Assembly: GCA_013288015.1 (NCBI GenBank)
Contig: JABDCR010000008.1
Coordinates: forward strand, 1 to 64,000
From: Bacteroidota bacterium
Lineage (GTDB): Bacteria; Bacteroidota; Bacteroidia; B-17B0; Aurantibacillaceae
Direction: 5' to 3'
DNA: 64,000 nucleotides
Position numbers and translations under genes: made by a program. Below the pieces are notes generated by a model, which made no database searches, had not been told where the DNA came from, and was given only the letters and a program-made list of their open reading frames with translations. The first letter of the stretch is position 1, and each line of letters opens with the position of its first letter. Shown here one piece after another: positions 40,390 to 49,887 of the stretch.

Positions 40390-40470
40390 AATTTTATGTA
40401 TTGTTTATATGTAAGGTTTTTTAATTTTATTTAAAAACCTACGTATAGAAATAGTGAATTATTATAAAAC

Positions 40471-40504
40471 AAAAACAGCCGCTTAATTCTAAGCGGCTGT
40501 TTTT
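40471..40504 (-). terminator. Terminator for the 40530 gene
   Basis: aaaaacagccgctta-attc-taagcggctgttttt perfect 15-bp stem. Confidence 0.9.
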
Positions 40505-40529
40505 TTTGAAGATAAAAAGTATAAAAAAT

Positions 40530-43500
40530 TTACTGCTTAATAATTTTTATTTTGCTATTATCAACTTGTAAGTAGTACATGCCGGGTGCTAAATTGCCCA
40601 GTGAAATTGTTTGAGTTGTGTTTTGTAAAACAAACTCGTTTATTTTATTACCTAACATATCGAACAACATAGCATTTGTTTTTGCAGTGCTTACAATAGT
40701 TAACTCGTTACTAAACGGATTTGGATACACCTGCAAATTGTTTGTTGCTGCATTATTTTGTGCTATGCCTTCGCAAATTGATACAGTTGTAGTTGCAGTG
40801 GTACTATTACTGCAAGTTGTTGCCGTATTGGTGTAGTTATAGGTTAACGTAAATGTGCCAATGCCCGCCTGATAGGGGCTAAATACATTGCCACTAACAG
40901 CAGTACCCGAAAAAGCACCTCCGCCTGGTGTAGCTGTTAAAGTATAGTTTGGAGTGTTACTAGCAGAACCCCAATCACATAAAATAATACCATTGTTTAT
41001 AACAAAGGTTAAACTTGGTAAACTGTTTACGGTTAAATTAGTTGTTACGGTGCTATCGCAACCGTTATGTGCAGAAAGCACATCGGTATAGGTGCCTGCT
41101 GTGGTGTAAGTGTGTGTGCCAACTGTAAAATACGAGCCAACACAAATGCTTGGCGATTGGGTAGTTGCTATTGCGTTAGGTTGGTTAACAGTAATAGTTG
41201 TTGTTGCTGAGCAATTGTTTGCATCGGTTACAGTGTAGGTATATGAATTTGCTGTTACAGTATAAGTGCTATCGCCTGTATAAGTTGGTGTACCACCCGT
41301 TGCAGAAACCGAAACTGTTGTTGCTGCACCGTTACAATTTATTGTACCCGCAGTGGCTGTAACCATTATTTGTGTTGGTTCGCTTACTGTAATAGTTGTT
41401 GTTACCGTACAATTGTTTGCATCGGTTACAGTATAGGTATATGAATTTGCGGGTACGTTAGTATATGTGCCCGTGCCCGAATAATTAGTTATACCACCTG
41501 TTGCCGATACGGTAACCGTTGTTGTACCACCATTACAAGCAATGGTGCCTGAGGTTGATGTTGCCATTAACGCCTGAGCAGGCTGGGTTATTGTAATAGT
41601 TGTTGTTGCTGCGCAAGCGTGTGCATCGGTAACGGTATATGTATATGAACCCGCTGTTACATTTGACATTATACCATCGCCACTATAAGATGTTGTACCA
41701 CCTGTTGCCGAAACAGTAACAGTTGTTGCACCACCGTTACAAGCAATAGTGCCTGATGTTGATGTTGCGGTTAAAACAGCGGGCTCGGTTATGGTAAAGG
41801 CTTGTGTAATGCTTGCACCGCAAGTGTTGCTAATGGTGCAAGTATAATTGTTTGCTGCTAAACCTGTTGCTGTATTAGTTGTGCTACCACCCGAAGACCA
41901 AGCATAGGTAAACGGAGTTGCCATGCTTGTTGCAGTAACACTTGCTGTGCCGTTTGCATTGCCGTTACAAGTTACGTTGGTTTGCGTTGGCACTACGTTA
42001 ATTGAATTTGTAAATGCGGTTACCATGCTACCGGTTGTTACTGCCCCCGGTGCTATAAAGTTTGACGTTGCACCTGTTAGTGCAAAGTTGCTAAGTGTGC
42101 CTGTGTTGGTACCCGTAGCATCGGTTAAGGTGGTTATGGCTGAGTTATCTGAACCATTATAACCCTGGTTAAATTTATAATAGGCTACTAAGCTGTTTGC
42201 GTTAGTGGCTACTTCGCCAGTCATGTTGTGTTGAATTTCTTGAGCACATAAAGTACGGTTCCAAATACGAAACTCATCCATGCTGCCCTGAAAAAACTGA
42301 TTATTGTTTCGGCTACCCAAGTACACATTACTTGTACCAGTGGTTATGGTACCCGTAAGCGGAGTTGAATTATCTAACAGACCATCTACATAAATGCTCA
42401 TTGTTACACCATCGTATGTGCAAGCAATGTGATGCCAATTGTTATCATTAAGCGTGGTTGAGTTACTATATAACCAACTTGATGATACACCATTAAGATA
42501 AAAACTAACCTGCCCAACAGCACCGGCAACATTTAAACCTACATAATATGAGTCGTCGTTTTTAGTAACGATATATTGCTCGGCTGTAGGTGAGCCTGTT
42601 GTTTTAATCCAACTCTCAATAGTTATTACGTTGCTTATATTAAGCGCTGCGTTGTTAGGAATAGAAACATTATCATCTACGCCATCAAAATTAAGTGCAG
42701 CAGCATTTACAAATATTGTTAAGGTATCTGTTAAGGTGCAAGTGCCATCAGAACCTGCAATGGTATAAGTAGTAGTTACTGTTGGCGATACTACTATTGA
42801 GGTTGTTGTTGCGCCGGTGTTAGTCCATGTATAGCTGGTAGCTCCGCTGGCGGTTAAAGTAGTTGTATTTCCGACTGAAATAACCTGACTGCTTGCGCTT
42901 ATGTAAACCCTTGACAAAATTAAACCGCAAGAAACGCCTGAAGTAACTCCGCCCGGTGCAATCCAGTTAGATGTAGTGCCGCTTAAAGCAAAGTTGTGCA
43001 TGGTACCATTAAAGCCGTTGCCTGATGAATCGGCCACGGTAGTAATTGTATTTGTGCCAGCAGCTATGCCTTCGTTAAATTGGCAATATAAAATTAAACC
43101 TGCTTTTGATTGCAATTCGCAATTTAGGCCCGCCTGAATTTGACATGGTGTTAGGGTGTACTTGTATAAACGTAATTCATCAATAGAGCCGTTATACACA
43201 AAACGTGGTGTTTGATTGCAAGCAAGGTTTGGATCGGCACCAATTTTTAAACTTGAGTTTGTGGCAACAGGAATATAATGACCTGTTAATGTATTATCTA
43301 ACACCCCATTTATATACATTTTTAATGCAGTACCATCGTTGGTAACGGCAACGTGTGTCCATTGCCCTATGGGTAAATTACTTAACTGGTCTAACTGATA
43401 ATAGTTATTATCGACAGATGACAAGACATAGAAAGATAATTTTCCGGGGTTTGGTGTTCCTGATGCGGTAAAATCTCCACCATTATAACTTAATCCCCAT

Positions 43501-43745
43501 CCACCACTCATAACATTACAAGCACCGTTAAATAAAATCAATTGTCCGCCACTGCCGCCGGCAGGCTTTACCCAGGCTTCCATACTAAAAGCAGTTGATT
43601 GCAAGCCAAGGTCTACATTGCTTCCAAAATCTACAAATGTGGCATTGCCATCTAAATTTAAGGCCGCGCCAGCTTGTGCCTTTGTTTGGTTTATACAACC
43701 AAAGGTGCAAAGGGCTGTAATAAGTACTAGTAATTTTTTCTTCAT
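40530..43745 (-). CDS. LamG + Ig-like + SprB-like repeat T9SS secreted protein
   Basis: Two LamG-type domains, three ~76-aa SprB-like repeats (TATSTSGTIACNGGATTVTVSATGG...), sorting domain. Start moved to MKKKLLVLITALCTFG. Confidence 0.88.
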   Translation of the reverse strand: MKKKLLVLITALCTFGCINQTKAQAGAALNLDGNATFVDFGSNVDLGLQSTAFSMEAWVKPAGGSGGQLILFNGACNVMSGGWGLSYNGGDFTASGTPNPGKLSFYVLSSVDNNYYQLDQLSNLPIGQWTHVAVTNDGTALKMYINGVLDNTLTGHYIPVATNSSLKIGADPNLACNQTPRFVYNGSIDELRLYKYTLTPCQIQAGLNCELQSKAGLILYCQFNEGIAAGTNTITTVADSSGNGFNGTMHNFALSGTTSNWIAPGGVTSGVSCGLILSRVYISASSQVISVGNTTTLTASGATSYTWTNTGATTTSIVVSPTVTTTYTIAGSDGTCTLTDTLTIFVNAAALNFDGVDDNVSIPNNAALNISNVITIESWIKTTGSPTAEQYIVTKNDDSYYVGLNVAGAVGQVSFYLNGVSSSWLYSNSTTLNDNNWHHIACTYDGVTMSIYVDGLLDNSTPLTGTITTGTSNVYLGSRNNNQFFQGSMDEFRIWNRTLCAQEIQHNMTGEVATNANSLVAYYKFNQGYNGSDNSAITTLTDATGTNTGTLSNFALTGATSNFIAPGAVTTGSMVTAFTNSINVVPTQTNVTCNGNANGTASVTATSMATPFTYAWSSGGSTTNTATGLAANNYTCTISNTCGASITQAFTITEPAVLTATSTSGTIACNGGATTVTVSATGGTTSYSGDGIMSNVTAGSYTYTVTDAHACAATTTITITQPAQALMATSTSGTIACNGGTTTVTVSATGGITNYSGTGTYTNVPANSYTYTVTDANNCTVTTTITVSEPTQIMVTATAGTINCNGAATTVSVSATGGTPTYTGDSTYTVTANSYTYTVTDANNCSATTTITVNQPNAIATTQSPSICVGSYFTVGTHTYTTAGTYTDVLSAHNGCDSTVTTNLTVNSLPSLTFVINNGIILCDWGSASNTPNYTLTATPGGGAFSGTAVSGNVFSPYQAGIGTFTLTYNYTNTATTCSNSTTATTTVSICEGIAQNNAATNNLQVYPNPFSNELTIVSTAKTNAMLFDMLGNKINEFVLQNTTQTISLGNLAPGMYYLQVDNSKIKIIKQ

Positions 43746-43855
43746 GTTTTTGGCCTTTTTAATATAACGCAAAAATACTAAACTAAAAGCGCCCAACAAG
43801 GAGGTTTAACTTTTTTGTTTGCTTTTTTTAGTTGAAGAGAAACAAAAAACTCCGC

Positions 43856-44242
43856 TTAATTTTTAAGCAGCGGTTTTTTTGAAGGGGTTTTACTTTTTAC
43901 ATCAGCTAAACGGAATTTTACTATTTTTTTAATGAGGGCAAGGGGCAATTTTTTATCTAAAGGAAATTGTATGGCGCCTTTTGAGGTTTTGTATTTTGTT
44001 AGTTCATCTTTAAAAACTACCATAGGTTTTGCTGTGGGATAAAAACCAATGTGCGCTGTGTGTGCTGCATAATAAACCAACACTTTGTTTTGTTTAAAGG
44101 CGGGCATGTTGTAGCTGATAACTTCATCGGCTTTTGGGGCGGCTTGTTTAATGGTGTTGTGCAAGGTGTTTAAAATAGTTTGCACATTTTTTGGAAACAT
44201 TGCGTGATATTGTGCTATGGTTTTAAATTTTGTTGCTTGCAT
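43856..44242 (-). CDS. DUF1801/iron-chaperone-like (YdhG-type) protein
   Basis: IKQAAPKADEVISYNMPAFKQNKVLVYYAAHTAHIGFYP. Confidence 0.85.
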   Translation of the reverse strand: MQATKFKTIAQYHAMFPKNVQTILNTLHNTIKQAAPKADEVISYNMPAFKQNKVLVYYAAHTAHIGFYPTAKPMVVFKDELTKYKTSKGAIQFPLDKKLPLALIKKIVKFRLADVKSKTPSKKPLLKN

Positions 44243-44264
44243 GTTTACTTGGTACTGTTTGAAT

Positions 44265-45182
44265 TTATTTTGCGCTAGGCTCCTCTTCAAAGTTTAAGTT
44301 GACGGGTTCGGTTTTATCCTCTTTTCCGGTAGTGGGTACGGTTTTATCAACTATTTCAAATTTTATATTATCGAACCAAATTTGCCCTGTGGTACCCAGC
44401 ATTACACCAAAGGCAATGTTGTTTGCTTTTTCGGGCACATCTAAAACTATCTCGTATTTTTTCCAATCGGTGGTGCCTTTAATGGGACGTTTTTCTTTAC
44501 CATCCATCATGTTATCAAAAGCAAGTGATTGCTTAGAGCCGCTTTGATCGACACGAAACCAAAAGCTTGCCCAATCTACATCTTTTGATTTCATGTAACC
44601 CGACATGCGCACACGTTTGTTTATATACTTATCGGGCGAAAAATTTTGCATTAAGTTGCCAAAGCCAGTAATTCCTTTGTCGATAACTTTAATAGTGGCG
44701 GCATTTTTTCCATCTTGCCCCGAGCCTTTTTCGACACCAATGATATATTTATTTTTATCCTCTTCGGTACCTGCAATAAACCAACCTTCGGGCACTTTAT
44801 GTTGGTCGTACATTTTTTGCAAATCTACTAATGCCTGCCAACGCTTATCAGTATGTAGCGGAGTAAAATCTTTTTCGTTAGTTAAACTATCAACACTCGA
44901 AAAATATCTTCGTTTAACGATACGGTTAAGACAATCAAATGCACTATCGGGTGTGTTAGATTGTGCCCAAGCACAAGCCGCGTGATAACGGTCGGGCAGA
45001 TACCCTTTCCAGCCATTGGTTTTAAATGCGGCTGAGTAAGCTAAAGCGGCATTTTTATAATTTTTTGCCTTGTAAAGCGAATCGGCTTTGTTTATAAAGG
45101 TGTAGTATGCCGGCGGATTAGTTTGTGCAAACAAAAAGTTAGTTGCTATAAGTAAAATTAAAAGAGCTGTTAGTTTTTTCAT
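44265..45182 (-). CDS. Exported TPR-containing hypothetical protein
   Basis: Signal peptide, TPR-like N-terminal part, beta-rich C-terminal part. Confidence 0.7.
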   Translation of the reverse strand: MKKLTALLILLIATNFLFAQTNPPAYYTFINKADSLYKAKNYKNAALAYSAAFKTNGWKGYLPDRYHAACAWAQSNTPDSAFDCLNRIVKRRYFSSVDSLTNEKDFTPLHTDKRWQALVDLQKMYDQHKVPEGWFIAGTEEDKNKYIIGVEKGSGQDGKNAATIKVIDKGITGFGNLMQNFSPDKYINKRVRMSGYMKSKDVDWASFWFRVDQSGSKQSLAFDNMMDGKEKRPIKGTTDWKKYEIVLDVPEKANNIAFGVMLGTTGQIWFDNIKFEIVDKTVPTTGKEDKTEPVNLNFEEEPSAK

Positions 45183-45206
45183 GATGCGGATTTTGCTTAA
45201 GCTAAT

Positions 45207-45956
45207 TTAGTTATTTAATTTTTGTATGCGCCCTACCCTTAGTAATAAAGGAAAATTTACTTTATGAGTTTCGGCTTGCCCCCAGGCTTGTTTTAAATCG
45301 GTATACATTAAATCGATGGGGTTTTGGTTTTTACTTTTTATATAATGCTGCACCGCCGACCAAGTGCTTATGTAACCAAGCAATTGTTCAAAGGTCCAAC
45401 TATATTGATTTTGAAATGCGGGTGTTTTTATTTGCCGGAACGGAAAGGGGATGGTTAAATAATTTTCGTCGATATATTTTCTTTCCTTATCCCAATAGCT
45501 GCCAATGATGTTTTTATAAAAGTTGTTTATGATGGCATCTACAGGTTGGTTGATATTGAGTAAACCATAACCAATAATTACTATAAGCGCATTATTTTTT
45601 GCGGTGCGTGTTACCTCGGCATAAAACCGGTTAAAATTAAACCAATGAACTGCCTGTGCTACAATTACTAAATCGAAAAAATTGTTGGGGAAATTTGTTT
45701 TTTCGGCAGCTTCCAGCGAGTAAAAAATGTTGGGTAGTTTTTTGGCGTTATCTAATTGCGACTGACTAATATCGGTAGCATAAACGTTTTTAAATTGAGC
45801 AGCTAATTTTACAGCTACTTGTCCGTTACCGGTACCGCAATCCCAACAGTTGTCGAAATTTGTTTGCAGGGTTTTTAAGTACTCGAAAAAAGTATCGGGA
45901 TAAGTTGGGCGGTATTTTGCATAATTAGCCGAGCGTGCCGAGAAATTATCTTTCAT
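45207..45956 (-). CDS. Class I SAM-dependent methyltransferase
   Basis: NCWDCGTGNGQVAVKLAAQFKNVYATDISQSQL. Confidence 0.92.
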   Translation of the reverse strand: MKDNFSARSANYAKYRPTYPDTFFEYLKTLQTNFDNCWDCGTGNGQVAVKLAAQFKNVYATDISQSQLDNAKKLPNIFYSLEAAEKTNFPNNFFDLVIVAQAVHWFNFNRFYAEVTRTAKNNALIVIIGYGLLNINQPVDAIINNFYKNIIGSYWDKERKYIDENYLTIPFPFRQIKTPAFQNQYSWTFEQLLGYISTWSAVQHYIKSKNQNPIDLMYTDLKQAWGQAETHKVNFPLLLRVGRIQKLNN

Positions 45957-46019
45957 TGAAATAAGCTTTAGGGTTTTGCTTAATTTTATTTAAAGATAGT
46001 AAAATTGTTTTTTGTTTGT

Positions 46020-46201
46020 AGTAGGGATTGAAACGAAAACTCGCAGTTTGCAAATAAAGATTTCTCAGTCGTGCCTTCTTCGAAATGACAAACGCGAATA
46101 AATGCGTTAGGGATTGCAACGAAAAGCTTTTTGCTGTAATCAGTAAAAACTTGCAGTGTAAAGCCCGACGGCGCGTGTTTACAAAGCGCCGGAACGTCCT
46201 G
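46020..46201. repeat. Dispersed hairpin repeat, copy 2 (long form)
   Basis: aaataaagatttctcagtcgtgccttcttcgaaatgaca...gcgttagggattgcaacg...cccgaCGGCGCgtgtttacaaaGCGCCGgaacgtcct. Confidence 0.88.
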
Positions 46202-46208
46202 ACTATTA

Positions 46209-47180
46209 TTAGCCGCCGATTTTTATCATGCTGCGGTTCTCGATATTTTCAAAATCGAAACGACCACCAAGGGCTTCTTTTTTATCGGCAAGGCAAGAGA
46301 GAATTAGAGGTTCGATATTTTGTTGCTTACGAAAAGCAGCAAGTATATCGGTTTCGGTTTGAGAGAATAAACAGTTTTTCATTTTACCATCTGCCATTAA
46401 GCGCAAGCGGTTGCAAGTGCCGCAAAAAGGCTCGGTAACGGTGGTTATAAAACCAAAAGTACCCAGGTGATTTGTGGCGCGGTATTTTTTTGCGGTATCG
46501 GATGGCTCGTCGGCAATTTTTTGGAAGTTGTATTGCGTTGCAATAACATCTAACATTTGTTGGTAGGAAAAAACTTTATCGCGTAGCCAAGCGTTACCTT
46601 CAAAGGGCATAAATTCGATAAAGCGAATATCGAGCGGAAAATCTTTTGTCCAGTTAATAAAATTTAGGATGGCGTGCTCGTTTACTCCTTTTATTACCAC
46701 CATGTTTACTTTTACCTTAAACTGATTGGTGAGCAACAAATTTATGTTGGAGATTATTTTTTGAAAATCGCCACGCTTGGTGATAGCTTGAAACTCATCG
46801 GCATTAAGGGTATCTAAACTTACGTTTATGGTTTTAATGTTGGCTTGTTTAAAAACATCGATAAACTCATTGACCAAAACAGCGTTGGTAGAAATGCTAA
46901 GCTCTACAGGGAGTTTTGAAAGTTGAAGGATAATTTGTGCGGCATCTTTACGCATAAGAGGCTCGCCACCCGTAAGGCGAATTTTTTTAACGCCCAGTTT
47001 TACAAAGATGCTGGCAATTTCAAAAATTTCATCAACGTGCATTAATTTGGCAGAAGGGGTAACGGCAATTTTTTCGTTGGGCATGCAATAAGCACAACGC
47101 AAGTTGCAGGCATCGGTAAGTGAAATGCGCAGGTAATTGTGTAAGCGCCCGAAGGTGTCGTATAGTTGAGTTGCGGCCAT
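46209..47180 (-). CDS. moaA: GTP 3',8-cyclase MoaA
   Basis: Radical SAM LRISLTDACNLRCAYCMP; C-terminal CGTCNRLRLMADGKMKNCLF. Confidence 0.97.
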   Translation of the reverse strand: MAATQLYDTFGRLHNYLRISLTDACNLRCAYCMPNEKIAVTPSAKLMHVDEIFEIASIFVKLGVKKIRLTGGEPLMRKDAAQIILQLSKLPVELSISTNAVLVNEFIDVFKQANIKTINVSLDTLNADEFQAITKRGDFQKIISNINLLLTNQFKVKVNMVVIKGVNEHAILNFINWTKDFPLDIRFIEFMPFEGNAWLRDKVFSYQQMLDVIATQYNFQKIADEPSDTAKKYRATNHLGTFGFITTVTEPFCGTCNRLRLMADGKMKNCLFSQTETDILAAFRKQQNIEPLILSCLADKKEALGGRFDFENIENRSMIKIGG

Positions 47181-47254
47181 GTTGCGTGCTCAAAGTTAAC
47201 ACATATATAGTAGCTGGGGGGCTAAATTATTTTCTAAATTTGGTACTTTAAGCG

Positions 47255-47989
47255 ATGGGCGAATTAATTCAGATTTTATTTTTACTTTTTATTGTCGCGT
47301 TTTTTTACTCGACCGTGGGGCATGGTGGTGCCAGTGGTTATATAGCGGTGCTGACTTTGATGGGCATAAGTGCCACGCTGATAAAACCATCGGCTTTGTT
47401 ACTGAATATTTTTGTGGCATCAATTTCGTTTTACCATTATTATAAGCAGGGGCATTTTAAGTGGAGGTTGTTTTACCCGTTCGCCATTTTATCGGTACCG
47501 ATGGCCTATGCAGGCTCGTTTGTGGTGTTAGACCCTACCTGGTACAAACGCATTTTAGGCATTTGCTTGCTAATTGCCATACTTAGAATTGTTGGTGTGT
47601 TTAACAAAAAAGAAAACAGTAAAACAAAACAAGTACCGCTTGTAACAGGACTTTTGATTGGTGCTGCTTTGGGTTTTTTAAGTGGGATGATTGGCATTGG
47701 AGGGGGAATTATTTTGAGCCCGATAATTTTAATTTTTAATTGGGGAAATTTGAAAGAAACATCGGCTGTATCGGCATTGTTTATTGTGGTAAACTCAATT
47801 GCGGGGATGATTGGTTTATTTAAGCAAGGAATTAATTTGCCAAGTGAAGTCTTTTTATGGATAGCCGTTGCCATAGCAGGCGGATTTTTAGGAGCTTATT
47901 GGGGAAGTAAAAAAGCTACCAACGTAACTTTACGAAATGTGTTGGCAGCCGTACTTTTGGTGGCGGCCTTTAAACTTATTTTTATTTAA
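47255..47989 (+). CDS. TSUP (TauE/SafE) family transporter
   Basis: STVGHGGASGYIAVLTLMG, IGAALGFLSGMIGIGGGIILSPIIL. Confidence 0.92.
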   Translation: MGELIQILFLLFIVAFFYSTVGHGGASGYIAVLTLMGISATLIKPSALLLNIFVASISFYHYYKQGHFKWRLFYPFAILSVPMAYAGSFVVLDPTWYKRILGICLLIAILRIVGVFNKKENSKTKQVPLVTGLLIGAALGFLSGMIGIGGGIILSPIILIFNWGNLKETSAVSALFIVVNSIAGMIGLFKQGINLPSEVFLWIAVAIAGGFLGAYWGSKKATNVTLRNVLAAVLLVAAFKLIFI

Positions 47990-49173
47990 TGATTAGCGTA
48001 GGAGAAGCAAAAACAATTTTGATGCAAGAGGTTATTGCATATCCAAAAAAAACTAAAGTGCAGCTTGCTGATGGCTTGGGTTGTATGTTGGCAGATGATG
48101 TTTTTGCTCCCTTGGATTTGCCGCCCTTTAATCAGTCTAACGTAGATGGATATGCGGTACGACATTTAGAAAATAAAATCTGGAAAGTTATTGGAGAAGT
48201 AAAAGCAGGAGATAATGCTGAAATTGAATTGCAAAAAGGAGAAGCTGTGAGAATTTTTACCGGAGCGATGGTGCCCGCAGGAAGCGATTGCGTTATTATG
48301 CAAGAGCGAATAACAAGAGATGGAGCTAACATAAAATTTACAGAAGCTGAATTAAAGCAAGGAGAGCATATACGAAAGGCAGGTGCGCAAATAAAAAAAG
48401 GAGCATTAGCCCTGCCGCAAGGAACGTTTATTAACCCAGCTATACTTGGTTTTTTAAGTGGATTAGGCTTAGCTGAAGTAATTGTTTATGCAAAACCAAA
48501 AATTACCTTGATTGTTACGGGTAACGAATTGCAAACGGTGGGGAGTGATTTGGAAGTGGGAAAGGTTTATGAATCTAACTCGTTTGCTTTGCAAGGCGCT
48601 TTGCAAATGATGGGATTGAAAGTTGATGCCTTACATTTTGTAAAAGATGAAAAAGAAAAATTGAATGCTTGTGTGGCGAAGGCAATTTTAGATACTGATT
48701 TGTTACTGATATCGGGAGGGATATCGGTTGGCGATTATGATTTTGTGAAAGAGGTGTTGGATGAAAACAAAACAGAAACCCTATTTTATAAAGTAGCGCA
48801 AAAACCGGGTAAGCCTTTATACTTCGGCAAAAACGCAACCTGTTTTGTGTTTGGATTGCCGGGTAACCCCGCATCGGCATTAACTTGTTTTTACGAATAT
48901 GTTTATACCACACTGCGAATTATGCAAGGGAAGGAAAGTATATTTTTGAATTCGGCAGAATTGCCGACATTAAAAAACATTACAAAGAAAAAAGGTTTGG
49001 CACATTTTTTAAAAGCTGAAATAACACACAGCGGAGTGATGCCCTTGGAGGGACAGGAATCGTTTATTATGAAATCGATGGCGGGTGCCGGGGCTTTTAT
49101 ATATTTACCTACCGATAAAGAAGATGTTGCCGAGGGTGAATTAGTTGAAGTACATGTGTTGCCTAATTTTTAA
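47989..49173 (+). CDS. moeA: Molybdopterin molybdenumtransferase
   Basis: PPFNQSNVDGYAVR, ISGGISVGDYDFV, GLPGNPASALTCF. Confidence 0.96.
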   Translation: MISVGEAKTILMQEVIAYPKKTKVQLADGLGCMLADDVFAPLDLPPFNQSNVDGYAVRHLENKIWKVIGEVKAGDNAEIELQKGEAVRIFTGAMVPAGSDCVIMQERITRDGANIKFTEAELKQGEHIRKAGAQIKKGALALPQGTFINPAILGFLSGLGLAEVIVYAKPKITLIVTGNELQTVGSDLEVGKVYESNSFALQGALQMMGLKVDALHFVKDEKEKLNACVAKAILDTDLLLISGGISVGDYDFVKEVLDENKTETLFYKVAQKPGKPLYFGKNATCFVFGLPGNPASALTCFYEYVYTTLRIMQGKESIFLNSAELPTLKNITKKKGLAHFLKAEITHSGVMPLEGQESFIMKSMAGAGAFIYLPTDKEDVAEGELVEVHVLPNF

Positions 49174-49181
49174 ATGAAGAA

Positions 49182-49415
49182 ATGGAAATAAGTGTTTTGT
49201 TTTTTGGGGAGTTGGCAGAAGTTGCAGGAGCAAATAAAATGACTCTGCGCGATATAAAGGATACGCAATCTTTAACAGAGTGGATGGAAGAAAAATATCC
49301 CGCACTAAAAAACAGAACATACAGCGTGGCTGTAAATAAAGAAGTGATTAGCGAAAAAAGAAATTTAAACAATGGGGATGAAGTAGCTTTGCTTCCACCC
49401 TATGCCGGAGGTTAA
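49182..49415 (+). CDS. moaD: Molybdopterin synthase small subunit
   Basis: Ubiquitin-like length; C-terminal LLPPYAGG. Confidence 0.93.
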   Translation: MEISVLFFGELAEVAGANKMTLRDIKDTQSLTEWMEEKYPALKNRTYSVAVNKEVISEKRNLNNGDEVALLPPYAGG

Positions 49416-49887
49416 GATGGAAGAGAAAAAACACAAAGTACATAAAGTAATACAACAAGGTGCTATAAGCGGCGAGTTTATTGCTACATCAATAAATAAG
49501 CATAGTAGTAAAACCGGCATTGGTGCACACACTATTTTTTTGGGTCAGGTGCGGAGTGATAAAAAAGATGGTAAAGAAGTTGTTGCAATAGATTATAGCG
49601 CTTACGAGGAAATGGCCGAGAAAGAATTTCATGCCATACGTGAAGAAGCCTTTGCAAAATATAAACTTACCTGCATGCACATACACCATAGCATTGGCTT
49701 GGTTAAGACGGGTGAGATTTCTTTATTTGTTTTTGTATCGGCGGTACACAGAGATGAAGTGTTTATTGCCTGCGCCGATATTGTAACACAAATAAAAGAA
49801 CGCGTGCCCATTTGGGGCAAAGAAATTTTAGATGACGGAACACACCTTTGGAAAGTGAATAACAAATACGTAGATAAAAATGGTTGA
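49402..49887 (+). CDS. moaE: Molybdopterin synthase large subunit
   Basis: GAHTIFLGQVRSDKKDG, HHSIGLVKTGEISLFV, RVPIWGKE. Confidence 0.95.
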   Translation: MPEVKMEEKKHKVHKVIQQGAISGEFIATSINKHSSKTGIGAHTIFLGQVRSDKKDGKEVVAIDYSAYEEMAEKEFHAIREEAFAKYKLTCMHIHHSIGLVKTGEISLFVFVSAVHRDEVFIACADIVTQIKERVPIWGKEILDDGTHLWKVNNKYVDKNG

